Shown here: one piece after another, positions 8,314 to 17,461 of the stretch
How the letters are laid out: each line of letters opens with the position of its first letter
Numbering within the stretch: the stretch's first letter is position 1
Program-made: the position numbers and the translations under genes
Assembly: GCA_902586885.1 (NCBI GenBank)
Contig: CACIJG010000001.1
Location: forward strand, 1 to 64,000
Length of the DNA: 64,000 bases
DNA from: an uncultured Alphaproteobacteria bacterium
GTDB taxonomy: Bacteria > Pseudomonadota > Alphaproteobacteria > Rhodobacterales > Rhodobacteraceae
Direction of reading: 5' to 3'
Notes under the pieces: generated by a model
Seen by the model: the letters and a program-made list of their open reading frames with translations, nothing else
What the model was told of the DNA's origin: nothing
The model's database searches: none

Positions 8314-9786
8314 TTATTGAGGTTTATTTTCATAATTTTTTGCCAAATTACCAAAGCGTGTATATCTTCCATCAAAGGCTAATTGTATTGTGCCAACTGG
8401 GCCATGCCTTTGTTTTCCGATTATAAGCTCAGCTTTGCCATGGATTGCTGACATTTCTTCTTGCCATTTAAGAAGTGCATCTAAATCCTGATCCCCTGGT
8501 TTTTCTCTTTCTTTATAATATTCTTCACGAAAAATAAAAAGCACAACATCAGCGTCTTGCTCTATGGAGCCGCTTTCTCTAAGGTCGGCTAATTGAGGTC
8601 TTTTATCATCCCTATTTTCAACCTGTCTGGATAATTGAGACAGTGCTACAACTGGAATATTCAACTCTTTTGCAATAGCTTTGAGTCCTTGAGTTATTTC
8701 AGCAATTTCATTAACCCTATTGTCTCTGCTTGAAGATGCTCTTATTAATTGCAGATAGTCAATAATTAAAACATCTAAACCATGAATACGTTTTAATCTT
8801 CTTGCTTTAGATGCTATGGATGATATCAGAAGAGCTGGTGTATCATCTATATAAAACTTACTTTGTTCTAACGATTGAGAGGCTTCTAAAAATTTGTTAA
8901 ACTCTTTATCTGTTAGTTCGCCTCTTCTAATTTGCTCAGAAGGTACTTTTGATAAATCTGAAAGTATTCTAGTAGCCAATTGTGCAGAAGACATTTCTAA
9001 TGAGAAAAAGCCTACACTGGATTGAATTCCATGCTTCTTTTTATTATTTACCGCTGCGTTAAAAGCAATGTTTGTAGCAAGAGCAGTTTTTCCCATTGAT
9101 GGTCTTCCTGCTAGAATAATCAAATCTGAATTTTGCAATCCACCTAATTTCTTGTCTATGTCGATAAAGCCTGTCGGAATTCCTGAAATGCCTTGAATAT
9201 CGGATTCAAAAGCCCTATTAGCAATATCTATTGCTTCGGTAGCAGCTTTTACTAGCGGCTCAAAAGTTCTGTTATTTGATCCTTTGGATGCTACGTCATA
9301 AAGTGATTGCTCAGCTTCTACGATAAGTTTTTCAGGTGTGTTATTTTCAGATACAACTCTAGCCTTTGAAATTACATCGTGACCAATTTCAATCAATTTC
9401 CGTCTAACAGCTAAATCAAAAATTGATCTTGCATAATCTTTTGCAGCAAAAGCATTTATAGCTCTGGCGGAAAGCTCTGTTAATAGGGTAGCAGAATCAA
9501 TGTCTTTAAAGTCCTCATCTGAATCAAGATAAGGTTTAAGTGTTACTGGGGAAGCGACAAGACCTTTTCTTGCCTTTGAAGCAATTAGGCTGAAAATCTT
9601 CTTATGAAAGCTATCAAAAAAATGTTCTTCGTTTATTAGCGAGTCAATTTCTGTTAAAATCTCATTATTGATTAGAAGAAGACCAATCAAAGACTGTTCA
9701 GCCTCTATATTAAAGGTAGAAACACCTGAATCATAATCTCTATCTATATTTGTAATGTTTTCCATAGCGTGTATTTTAAATATCAT
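8314..9786 (-). CDS. dnaB: Replicative DNA helicase DnaB
   Basis: The N-terminal DnaB domain (EAEQSLIGLLLINNE) is followed by a RecA-like helicase core with Walker A GRPSMGKTALA, FFSLEMS, Walker B LDVLIIDYLQL, LSQLSRQVE and the C-terminal DLRESGSIEQDADVV. It unwinds DNA at the replication fork. The start at 9786 is kept from the track; ATG 9765 is also possible, and neither has a clear Shine-Dalgarno sequence. An inverted pair of DnaA-box-like sites lies just upstream. Confidence 0.96.
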   Translation of the reverse strand: MIFKIHAMENITNIDRDYDSGVSTFNIEAEQSLIGLLLINNEILTEIDSLINEEHFFDSFHKKIFSLIASKARKGLVASPVTLKPYLDSDEDFKDIDSATLLTELSARAINAFAAKDYARSIFDLAVRRKLIEIGHDVISKARVVSENNTPEKLIVEAEQSLYDVASKGSNNRTFEPLVKAATEAIDIANRAFESDIQGISGIPTGFIDIDKKLGGLQNSDLIILAGRPSMGKTALATNIAFNAAVNNKKKHGIQSSVGFFSLEMSSAQLATRILSDLSKVPSEQIRRGELTDKEFNKFLEASQSLEQSKFYIDDTPALLISSIASKARRLKRIHGLDVLIIDYLQLIRASSSRDNRVNEIAEITQGLKAIAKELNIPVVALSQLSRQVENRDDKRPQLADLRESGSIEQDADVVLFIFREEYYKEREKPGDQDLDALLKWQEEMSAIHGKAELIIGKQRHGPVGTIQLAFDGRYTRFGNLAKNYENKPQ

Positions 9787-9799
9787 ACACTAAAAAATT

Positions 9800-9829
9800 T
9801 TATCCACATCATGTTAATTAAGTGGATAA
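9800..9829. promoter_or_regulatory. Inverted pair of DnaA-box-like sites, or rplI terminator
   Basis: TTATCCACA on + at 9800-9808 matches the classical DnaA box exactly. AGTGGATAA at 9821-9829 is TTATCCACT on the other strand. The two are inverted, with centres 21 bp apart, and lie 14 bp before the dnaB ATG. The same bases form an 8-bp stem (TTATCCAC/GTGGATAA). On the minus strand this stem is followed by AATTTTTTAG, so it could instead be an intrinsic terminator or attenuator between rplI and dnaB. Confidence 0.45.
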
Positions 9830-9887
9830 CTGCATAAATATTAATTTTTTTGAAAAACTTTTAATAAAAATCAAAGATATTATCTTT

Positions 9888-10514
9888 TTAATCTTTAGAT
9901 GATTTATTATCTTCGTCTTCAGACACATTTTCCACATCTGACATTTCTAATGTTTTTTCTTCAGCTGATGGAATTGCACCATCTTCAAAAAGATTTTCGT
10001 CTATATTCAGATCTTTAGTTTCACTTTCACTCACACCTATTTCTAACTCTTCTTTTTTTGTTGTTTCATTTAAGCTTCTAACGACTTTAAGGTTGATAAA
10101 TATTTCTACCTCAGCATGTATATTAACTTTTACTTCGTATACACCCAGCTCTTTTATGGGTTTGTCTAGAACTATATCTTTTCTATTAACTAAACGCTCA
10201 TCCTCATTCACAATTTTAGCTATATCTCTTGTAGTCACCGACCCATATAATATTCCTGTGTCTGAGGCTGATCTAACTATTGAAGGATTAAATTTAGATA
10301 ATCTTTCTTTGATCTTTTCAGCATTACTTTTCTCTTCATTGTTTTTAGCCAACAACTTCTCTTTATCTTTTTCAAAGATTGCTATATTTTCTTTTGTTGC
10401 TCTGAGCGCTTTACCAGAAGGTAGTAAGTAGTTTCGTGCAAAACCGGATTTAACTGAAACAACGTCACCGATGCTTCCAAGTTTATTTATTTTTTGAAGA
10501 AGAATTAGTTCCAT
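9888..10514 (-). CDS. rplI: 50S ribosomal protein bL9
   Basis: The N-terminus has the bL9 signature MELILLQKINKLGSIGDVV ... GFARNYLLPSGKA. At 208 residues it is longer than the ~150-residue E. coli protein because of an acidic, low-complexity C-terminal tail (last ~45 residues rich in E, D and S), an extension often seen in alphaproteobacteria. It closes the rpsF-rpsR-rplI operon. Confidence 0.96.
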   Translation of the reverse strand: MELILLQKINKLGSIGDVVSVKSGFARNYLLPSGKALRATKENIAIFEKDKEKLLAKNNEEKSNAEKIKERLSKFNPSIVRSASDTGILYGSVTTRDIAKIVNEDERLVNRKDIVLDKPIKELGVYEVKVNIHAEVEIFINLKVVRSLNETTKKEELEIGVSESETKDLNIDENLFEDGAIPSAEEKTLEMSDVENVSEDEDNKSSKD

Positions 10515-10524
10515 TACACACTAC

Positions 10525-10785
10525 TTACTTCACGGCATACGGCAACAAGCCGAGAAATCTAGCTCTTTTTATTGCTGTGGCTAACTCACGCTGCTTTTTT
10601 GTAGAAACAGCGGTTATCCTAGAAGGGATAATTTTACCTCTTTCTGATATATATTTTTGAAGCATTCGCACATCTTTATAGTCAATCTCTGGCGCGTCTT
10701 TTTCAGAAAAAGGACATGATTTTTGCCTTTTAAAATAATGCTTGTTATTACTATTAGATCTTCGTTCGGTTGCTCTTCGTTCCAT
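10525..10785 (-). CDS. rpsR: 30S ribosomal protein bS18
   Basis: This 86-residue basic protein shows the bS18 core [19 protein letters not shown] and [29 protein letters not shown]. It binds with bS6 in the 30S platform. It lies between rpsF and rplI with short spacers (7 and 10 bp), the standard arrangement. Confidence 0.97.
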   Translation of the reverse strand: MERRATERRSNSNNKHYFKRQKSCPFSEKDAPEIDYKDVRMLQKYISERGKIIPSRITAVSTKKQRELATAIKRARFLGLLPYAVK

Positions 10786-10792
10786 TTTCTAT

Positions 10793-11137
10793 TTATACTC
10801 TTTCATCTTCTCTATTTTTATTGTTCATCATTACTGACGCGCCTTCTTTATGCGCTTTTACTTTAACAGTCAGAAAACGCATAATATCTTCATTAATGTT
10901 CATTAACCGTTCCATCTCTGAAACTGCAGATGCTTCACTCTCTGAACGCAAAAGAAAATAGTGACCTTTACGATTTTTATTCATTCTATAAGCTATAGAT
11001 TTCAACCCCCAATACTCTGTGTCGATTACTTTGCCTCCATTATCAGATAGCGTTTTTTTAAATTCATCAGCAATAGATTCTGCTTGTGTTGAGGTTAAAT
11101 CTTGCCTACAAATGAAAACATGTTCGTAACTGGGCAT
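10793..11137 (-). CDS. rpsF: 30S ribosomal protein bS6
   Basis: The bS6 N-terminus MPSYEHVFICRQDLT starts at ATG 11137. An AAGGA Shine-Dalgarno lies 8 bp before it, so the 16 extra residues of the ORF-track form are rejected. The core YRMNKNRKGHYFLLR is typical. bS6 partners bS18 in the 30S subunit. It is the first gene of the rpsF-rpsR-rplI operon, divergent from fabD. Confidence 0.96.
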   Translation of the reverse strand: MPSYEHVFICRQDLTSTQAESIADEFKKTLSDNGGKVIDTEYWGLKSIAYRMNKNRKGHYFLLRSESEASAVSEMERLMNINEDIMRFLTVKVKAHKEGASVMMNNKNREDERV

Positions 11138-11339
11138 TGTAGAATTCCTTAAAGTTCGTAAATATAACATGTTTATATACAGCAAAAATAAAAAAGCAAG
11201 AGAACAGTTTAATACTTTTTATTTTAAATGATCCTATGCAAATATTTTTTTTTTAGTGAATAGTACGTTTATAAATGTGAGGGATTTTTAAGGTGGTCGG
11301 GTTACAAAATCAAAAGTTATATCGAGAAGGTTTTTTAAA

Positions 11340-12287
11340 ATGGCAAATGCAATTCTCTTTCCTGGGCAAGGATCCCAATTCATCGGAATGGGGAAAAAAT
11401 TGGCTGAAACCCTGCCCGTAGCCAGGGAGGTTTTTGAAGAGGTTGATGAAGCCTTGAATGAAAGTCTTTCCTCAATAATTTGGAATGGAGACGTGGATGA
11501 ACTCACACTGACCAAAAATGCTCAGCCCTCGATAATGGCTGTATCTATGGCGGTTTTTAGGGCTTTAATTTCAAGAGGATTAAATCTTGATAAGATTTCT
11601 GTACTAGCAGGCCATTCCTTGGGAGAATACTCGGCATTTTGTGCGTCCGGTGTATTTTCACTTACTGATACTGCTAAAATTCTTAGAAAAAGAGGCCTCT
11701 CTATGCAAAAAGCAGTTCCATTAGGCGAAGGTGCAATGGCCGCAATTCTTGGTTTGACAGCTGGCAAAGTTAGCGAGCTCTTAAAACAGGGCGGATTTGA
11801 TTTAAAAAAAGTACAAATAGCAAATGATAATGACCCGAGTCAGGTTGTGATTTCAGGAGAAAAGGGTAGTGTTGAGCGGTTTAGCAAATTTTTAAAAGAT
11901 AACGGAGCCAGAAAAACAATAGCTCTTCCAGTTTCTGCCCCTTTTCACTCTCACTTAATGTCACCAGCTGCGATAGAAATGGGGACTACGCTTGAAGAGA
12001 TAGAGTTTTCTAACCCCAAAATTCCTATAGTTTTGAATGTAAATCTTCAAATTCTTGGAACTAAAGAAGGAGCCCTGCAGAGCCTAATCAATCAAGTCAC
12101 CGGTACTGTGCGTTGGAGGGAGAGTTTAATTATTATGAATGAAAACAACAATGTTGATAATTTTTATGAAATTGGTCCCGGAAAAGTTCTTTCAGGAACT
12201 GTTAAGAGAACTTTGAAAGATGTAAAGACTTTTTCAGCATGTGAACTTGAAGATATAGATAAAATGATTGAGGTAATAAATGTATAA
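11340..12287 (+). CDS. fabD: Malonyl-CoA:ACP transacylase FabD
   Basis: This 315-residue acyltransferase has N-terminal GQGSQ, the nucleophile motif GHSLGEYSA and the catalytic His region PVSAPFHSHLM. It loads malonyl groups onto acyl carrier protein for fatty-acid synthesis. GAGAAGG upstream serves as the ribosome site. It is first in the fabD-fabG-acpP-fabF cluster and overlaps fabG by 8 bp. Confidence 0.95.
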   Translation: MANAILFPGQGSQFIGMGKKLAETLPVAREVFEEVDEALNESLSSIIWNGDVDELTLTKNAQPSIMAVSMAVFRALISRGLNLDKISVLAGHSLGEYSAFCASGVFSLTDTAKILRKRGLSMQKAVPLGEGAMAAILGLTAGKVSELLKQGGFDLKKVQIANDNDPSQVVISGEKGSVERFSKFLKDNGARKTIALPVSAPFHSHLMSPAAIEMGTTLEEIEFSNPKIPIVLNVNLQILGTKEGALQSLINQVTGTVRWRESLIIMNENNNVDNFYEIGPGKVLSGTVKRTLKDVKTFSACELEDIDKMIEVINV

Positions 12288-13023
12288 TTTCCAGAACTTA
12301 AATGTTTTAATTACTGGAGCTACTGGTGGTATAGGTAAAAGCCTTGCCCTAGCTTTTATGAAAACGGGCGCTAATTTATTTTTAGTTAGTTCGTCTAAAG
12401 ACAAGATAAACTCTTTAAAAAATGAAGTTTCGAACGCTGGTAATCTAAATTTATTTGCTGTAGACCTAAGCAATAAGGATGAGGTTTATGAATTTTGTAG
12501 TAAGATCATAGAAAATCAATCTCAAATTGACGTTGTTATCAATAATGCAGGCTTAACTGAAGATACTCTTTTTATGAGAATGTCTGACGACGCCTGGAAT
12601 AAAGTTTTCGATGTGAATTTAAATGCATCGATGATAATTTGTAAGAAATTTATTAGACCCATGATTAAAGCGAAGTGGGGAAGGATAATTAATATATCGT
12701 CAGTGGTAGGGTCTACTGGGAACCCGGGTCAGGCTAATTATGTAGCTTCTAAAGCTGCTCTAAATGGGTTAACGAAGTCTCTTGCTTTAGAAGTAGCTAA
12801 CAGGGGAATAACTGTAAACTCCATTTCTCCTGGCTTTATAGATACTTCAATGACTAAAAAGTTGAGTGAAAAACAGCGAGAAGCAATATTAGAAAAAATT
12901 CCAATGGGTAGGATGGGATTAGGAGAAGATGTATCTTCCCTAGCTTTGTTTTTGACATCTGAATTATCTAATTATATTACGGGACAAAATATTCATGTAA
13001 ACGGGGGTCTGTTTCTTGGATAA
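12280..13023 (+). CDS. fabG: 3-oxoacyl-ACP reductase FabG
   Basis: This 247-residue SDR has TGATGGIG, NNAG, catalytic Ser in INISSVVGSTGN, YVASK (Tyr/Lys) and the FabG-type ending ITGQNIHVNGGLFLG. It reduces 3-oxoacyl-ACP with NADPH. Its position between fabD and acpP fixes the assignment beyond the general SDR fold. Confidence 0.95.
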   Translation: MYNFQNLNVLITGATGGIGKSLALAFMKTGANLFLVSSSKDKINSLKNEVSNAGNLNLFAVDLSNKDEVYEFCSKIIENQSQIDVVINNAGLTEDTLFMRMSDDAWNKVFDVNLNASMIICKKFIRPMIKAKWGRIINISSVVGSTGNPGQANYVASKAALNGLTKSLALEVANRGITVNSISPGFIDTSMTKKLSEKQREAILEKIPMGRMGLGEDVSSLALFLTSELSNYITGQNIHVNGGLFLG

Positions 13024-13068
13024 TATAATATTTTTCATAAATTCTTTATCAAATAGGATAGATATTTA

Positions 13069-13097
13069 TTGCGTCTTTTCTTTCAAATCTGTATATG
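13069..13097 (+). promoter_or_regulatory. Possible sigma-70-type promoter for acpP
   Basis: TTGCGT and TATATG are separated by 17 bp in the 162-bp fabG-acpP spacer. This would give acpP its own transcript, as expected for a very abundant protein. The match is moderate and read only by eye. Confidence 0.33.
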
Positions 13098-13185
13098 ACA
13101 CTTAATTAGAAGTTTATAGTGTACAAAGGTAGAAATAATACATATATAGTCGGATTAAAATTAAATTTTTAGTGAGGAGGTTTTC

Positions 13186-13419
13186 ATGAGTGATATTGTT
13201 GAAAGAGTTAAGAAGATTGTTGTAGAGCATTTAAGCGTAGAGGAGAGTAAAATATCAGAAACCGCGTCATTTATTGACGATTTAGGGGCAGATAGCTTAG
13301 ATACAGTGGAATTGGTTATGGCGTTTGAGGAAGAGTTTGGTATAGAAATTCCAGATGATGCAGCAGAAACCATTCAAACATTTGGAGACGCTGTAAAGTT
13401 TATTGAGGACAATTCTTAA
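13186..13419 (+). CDS. acpP: Acyl carrier protein
   Basis: This 77-residue acidic protein has the phosphopantetheine site [15 protein letters not shown], with modified Ser37. It carries growing acyl chains. The strong Shine-Dalgarno GAGGAGG lies just upstream, in keeping with high expression. Confidence 0.97.
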   Translation: MSDIVERVKKIVVEHLSVEESKISETASFIDDLGADSLDTVELVMAFEEEFGIEIPDDAAETIQTFGDAVKFIEDNS

Positions 13420-13452
13420 TATAGTTATTTCATATCAAAAAGATGTAATTTG

Positions 13453-14712
13453 ATGAAAAGAGTTGTGGTAACAGGGCTTGGAATGGTCACACCGTTAGCT
13501 TGCGGGGTTGAAGAGACTTGGAAAAAATTATTATGTGGAGAGTCTTCGGCAGGTGGTATAAAAAAGTTTGACGCTTCCTCATACGCAACAAAGTATGCAT
13601 GTGAGATTCCTTTAGGCAATACTCATGATGGTAAATTTGATCCTGAACATTGGATGGATGCAAAAGAAATAAGAAAGATAGATGACTTTATTTTGTATGG
13701 TGTAGCCGCTGCTGAACAAGCGATCAAAGATGCTAACTGGACCCCTCAGTTGGAGAAGGATTTACTGAAAACTGGTGTAATGATTGGCTCGGGTATCGGT
13801 GGCTTACAATCAATAGGGGATACAGCTCTTTTAATAAAAGAAAAAGGTCCCAGACGCGTATCACCTTTTTTTATTCCAGGAGCTCTTATTAATTTAGTTT
13901 CAGGGCATGTGTCTATACGCTATGGATTCAAAGGTCCAAACCATTCAGTGGTAACCGCATGCTCCACTGGCGCCCATGCAATAGGTGATGCAAGTAGATT
14001 TATCAAAACAGGTGAAGCAGATGTGATGATTGCTGGTGGAACAGAAAGCCCTATTACTGAGCTAGGGATAGCAGGATTTAATGCCTGTAAAGCGTTGTCT
14101 ACTAAATTTACAGACGAGCCAAAAATTGCAAGTAGGCCATATGATAGGGATAGAGATGGATTTGTTATGGGAGAGGGAGCCGGGGTAGTTGTACTGGAAG
14201 AGTATGAACATGCTAAGAAAAGAGGAGCGAAAATATACTGTGAGATAATAGGATACGGCTTAACAGGAGACGCTCACCATATCACAGCTCCTCCACCAAA
14301 TGGCGAGGGTGGAAGAAGATCTATGGAGGCTGCGCTGACTAATGGAAAAACAAATCTCGACGAAATAGACTATGTAAACGCCCATGGGACGTCGACAATG
14401 GCAGACACAATAGAGCTAAATGCAGTAGAAGCCTTGTTTTCTAACTACGCAAAAAAAATATCAATGTCATCAACTAAATCAGCTATCGGTCATCTTTTGG
14501 GAGCTGCTGGATCAGTCGAAGCCATTTTTTCAATTCTCGCTATAAGAGATCAGGTTGTTCCTCCTACAATTAATCTAGAAAATCCAGATTGTGACACCAA
14601 AATAGATTTAGTTCCTTTGAAGGCAAGAGAAAGAGTAGTCAGCAAAGCATTATCAAACTCCTTTGGCTTTGGTGGTACAAACGCATCGCTAATAGTTGGC
14701 AGGGTGTCTTAG
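13453..14712 (+). CDS. fabF: 3-oxoacyl-ACP synthase II FabF
   Basis: The condensing-enzyme triad is visible: the Cys in VVTACSTGAHAIG, the first His in NAHGTSTMADTIEL and the second His in KSAIGHLLGAAGS. It ends with SNSFGFGGTNASLI. It elongates acyl-ACP with malonyl-ACP. ATG 13453 is preferred over the in-frame TTG at 13450. Confidence 0.95.
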   Translation: MKRVVVTGLGMVTPLACGVEETWKKLLCGESSAGGIKKFDASSYATKYACEIPLGNTHDGKFDPEHWMDAKEIRKIDDFILYGVAAAEQAIKDANWTPQLEKDLLKTGVMIGSGIGGLQSIGDTALLIKEKGPRRVSPFFIPGALINLVSGHVSIRYGFKGPNHSVVTACSTGAHAIGDASRFIKTGEADVMIAGGTESPITELGIAGFNACKALSTKFTDEPKIASRPYDRDRDGFVMGEGAGVVVLEEYEHAKKRGAKIYCEIIGYGLTGDAHHITAPPPNGEGGRRSMEAALTNGKTNLDEIDYVNAHGTSTMADTIELNAVEALFSNYAKKISMSSTKSAIGHLLGAAGSVEAIFSILAIRDQVVPPTINLENPDCDTKIDLVPLKARERVVSKALSNSFGFGGTNASLIVGRVS

Positions 14713-14730
14713 TTGCAATAAAATAACTAT

Positions 14731-15708
14731 ATGAAGTTTATTTTTTCTAACTTATTTTACATGCTATTATTTTCAATGCTAGCTGCTTCATCGCTTTTAT
14801 ACATTCTGGATTATCAGTATACGAAGAATGGACCTCTAGAGGCAGCCAAAATAATAAATATTGGGCAAGGAGATAGTTTAATACAAATAAGTGATAACCT
14901 AGCACAAAATGGTATAATAGATAACAAGCTGTTGTTTCTTACCTTAGTTAAAATTAAAGGTTTATCAAACAAAATAAAGTATGGAGAGTATTTAGTTGAA
15001 GAAAGTGTCTCTATAAGTTCACTTCTAGAAAGCTTTTCTAAAGGAGTGCCATTTCAACGGCAAGTCACCATACCTGAGGGACTTACGTCTAATGAAATAT
15101 CACAAATTTTAAATAATGATATAAGAATAAAAGGACAAGATGTTAAAGTAGTTCGAGAAGGTGTTTTGGCGCCAAATACCTACAGTTTTGATATGAAAAT
15201 AAGTAAAAAAAATTTACTGGATATCATGAAAAAACAGCAAGAGAAAATAGTTCAAATGGCATGGGATAATAGAGAAAGAGATCTCCCGTTAAAAACATCT
15301 TTTGAACTCGTAATCCTTGCATCAATAGTAGAGAGGGAAGCTATAAAAAATAGTGAGAAGCCTATTATAGCTTCGGTGTTTATCAACCGTCTTAATAGAA
15401 AGATGAGATTACAGTCAGATCCAACAGTAATTTACGCGATAACACAGGGAAAAACCAATTTCAAACGTAAACTATCAAAAAAAGACCTTAAGAAAATCAG
15501 TGAATTTAATACTTACAAAGTTTTTGGTCTTCCACCAGCTCCAATCTGTAATCCTGGGAGGGAGGCCATAATAGCAGTTTCGCAGCCTGCAAAGACAGAT
15601 TATTTATATTTTGTTGCAGATGGAAAGGGAGGACACAAATTTTCAAAAAATCTTGAGCAACATATAAATTACGTTTCTCAATACAGGAAACTTCTTAAAA
15701 ATAAATAG
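14731..15708 (+). CDS. mltG: Endolytic murein transglycosylase MltG (YceG-like)
   Basis: This 325-residue protein has an N-terminal membrane anchor (about residues 5-27), then the YceG domain with ILASIVEREA (catalytic Glu), VFINRLNRKMRLQSDPTVIYA and YKVFGLPPAPICNPG. It cleaves nascent glycan strands and is thought to end their synthesis. Following acpP-fabF is a common alphaproteobacterial order. Confidence 0.93.
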   Translation: MKFIFSNLFYMLLFSMLAASSLLYILDYQYTKNGPLEAAKIINIGQGDSLIQISDNLAQNGIIDNKLLFLTLVKIKGLSNKIKYGEYLVEESVSISSLLESFSKGVPFQRQVTIPEGLTSNEISQILNNDIRIKGQDVKVVREGVLAPNTYSFDMKISKKNLLDIMKKQQEKIVQMAWDNRERDLPLKTSFELVILASIVEREAIKNSEKPIIASVFINRLNRKMRLQSDPTVIYAITQGKTNFKRKLSKKDLKKISEFNTYKVFGLPPAPICNPGREAIIAVSQPAKTDYLYFVADGKGGHKFSKNLEQHINYVSQYRKLLKNK

Positions 15709-15760
15709 AAAACTTTGTTCTTAAAATGTGTTATAAAATTAGAATTTGGAGAAATCAGTG

Positions 15761-16558
15761 ATGGAGAAAAAGAAAAATCAAATAGAAAAGCTTTGGAGCA
15801 CAATAAAGGATGAAGTAGCGATATCTATAAAAACTAATGGGATGGCTGCAGAGTTCTTAGAAAGAAGTATTCTTCGATATAGCTCTTTCTCAGAAGCTTT
15901 AGCTTCGCGAATAGCCTCTAAGGTGTCAAATAGTGATTTTACTAGAGATGAAATTTACGAAATTTCAAAAAGGCAGTTTTCAGAATTTCCTGAAATAAGT
16001 AACTCTGCATCCAAAGATTTGTTATCTTTCTATGAAAGAGATCCAGCGTGCAATTTTTTTTACCAACCATTTTTATATTATAAAGGTTTTTTAGCCCTGC
16101 AAATATATCGGATAGGGCGAAGTTTGTATGAGTCAAATCAAATTGATTTGTCATACTTTCTACAGATGAGATCTTCTGAGGTCTTTGGGGTTGACATTCA
16201 CCCCGCAGCAAAAATTGGCTCGGGTATAATGATCGATCACGCGCATAATATTGTAATTGGAGAAACTGCTATTATAGGAAACCAAGTGTCAATGCTACAT
16301 GCGGTAACGCTTGGTGGAACAGGAAAGTCAAAAGGGAATAGGCACCCAAAAATAGGAGATGGTGTCCTTATAGGCGCAGGAGCAAAAATATTGGGTGATA
16401 TTTCCATAGGTAATTGTTCGCGTATTGCCGCTGGCTCAGTAGTATTAAAATCTGTGCCGCCTTGTAAGACCGTTGCGGGGGTGCCAGCAAAAGAAGTAGG
16501 AGATGCAGGGTGCCCTGAGCCAGCTAAAACTATGAATCAACTTTTAGGAAAAAATTAA
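15761..16558 (+). CDS. cysE: Serine O-acetyltransferase
   Basis: This 265-residue enzyme has an N-terminal helical domain and a left-handed beta-helix of hexapeptide repeats. It contains DIHPAAKIGSGIMIDHAHNIVIGE, LGGTGK and GAGAKILGDISIG. It makes O-acetylserine for cysteine synthesis. ATG 15761 has GGAG about 8 bp upstream and replaces the TTG used in the ORF track. It ends 6 bp from convergent pdhC. Confidence 0.92.
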   Translation: MEKKKNQIEKLWSTIKDEVAISIKTNGMAAEFLERSILRYSSFSEALASRIASKVSNSDFTRDEIYEISKRQFSEFPEISNSASKDLLSFYERDPACNFFYQPFLYYKGFLALQIYRIGRSLYESNQIDLSYFLQMRSSEVFGVDIHPAAKIGSGIMIDHAHNIVIGETAIIGNQVSMLHAVTLGGTGKSKGNRHPKIGDGVLIGAGAKILGDISIGNCSRIAAGSVVLKSVPPCKTVAGVPAKEVGDAGCPEPAKTMNQLLGKN

Positions 16559-16564
16559 ACTCTA

Positions 16565-17443
16565 TTATTTTATCATTAGAAGATTGGGGTTCTCTATGTA
16601 AAAAACAATTTTGTTTAAAAAGTTTGCAGCTGTTGCTCCATCAATAGCTCTATGATCAACTGAAAGTGTCAGGGAAATTATTTTTGAATCCTGGGTCTTT
16701 TCATTAACTATTTCTAATTTGCTTTGGACAGCACCAATTGCAAGAATTGACGAATTAGGAGGGTTAATTATTGCATCAAAATTATCGACTCCATACATAC
16801 CTAAATTAGAAATTGCGTGAGAACACTCCCCGAAGTCCGTTCCTCTCAAAGATTTTTCATCTGCTTTAGCTATTAAAAGTTTCATCTCATTAGAAATATC
16901 ACTTAAAGATTTTGATTGAACATTATTTAGTGTAGGCGTGTAAAGACCGCTATTTGAGGATATAGCAACTCCAATATTTGAGTTTTTAAACTTAACTAAA
17001 TGCTCTTCTGCCCAAATGATATTGCAATCGGGATTCTCTGCGAGAGCTACAGCAGAAGCTTTAATAAAAAAGTCATTAATAGATATTTTTTTATTTTTGC
17101 TATCAAGATTATCATTGATATTTTTACGAACGCTTAATAGATTGTCCACATTCATACTTCTCCGTAAATAAAAATGAGGGATAGTAGATTTAGATAAGGT
17201 TAACTTATCGGCAATTAATTTTCTAATTTTAGGAGTTTCTATTATTTCTTTTTGATCTTCATTGATAATGGAAGTATTGTCTACTCTCTGTTCTGAAATA
17301 TTCGATTCTTTATTTTTTATTATTTTTTCTACATCAGATTTTATTATCCTGCCTCTAGGTCCAGATCCTGTTAACGAATTTGGATCTATTTGGTTGATAT
17401 GAGCAAGTTTTTTTGCGAGAGGAGTAATAAAAATTCGTTCCAT
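16565..17443 (-). CDS. pdhC: Pyruvate dehydrogenase E2 (acetyltransferase) lacking a lipoyl domain
   Basis: This 292-residue protein starts directly with the peripheral subunit-binding domain (ITPLAKKLAHINQIDPNSL, GSGPRGRIIKSDV). A linker and the catalytic domain follow, ending with the active-site SVDHRAIDGA. No lipoyl domain precedes the binding domain. Only 18 bp separate this gene from pdhB, so none has been missed. The upstream E1 beta supplies a lipoyl domain. E2 transfers acetyl groups to CoA in the pyruvate dehydrogenase complex. Confidence 0.92.
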   Translation of the reverse strand: MERIFITPLAKKLAHINQIDPNSLTGSGPRGRIIKSDVEKIIKNKESNISEQRVDNTSIINEDQKEIIETPKIRKLIADKLTLSKSTIPHFYLRRSMNVDNLLSVRKNINDNLDSKNKKISINDFFIKASAVALAENPDCNIIWAEEHLVKFKNSNIGVAISSNSGLYTPTLNNVQSKSLSDISNEMKLLIAKADEKSLRGTDFGECSHAISNLGMYGVDNFDAIINPPNSSILAIGAVQSKLEIVNEKTQDSKIISLTLSVDHRAIDGATAANFLNKIVFYIENPNLLMIK

Positions 17444-17461
17444 TTTATTTCGCTTTGATTG

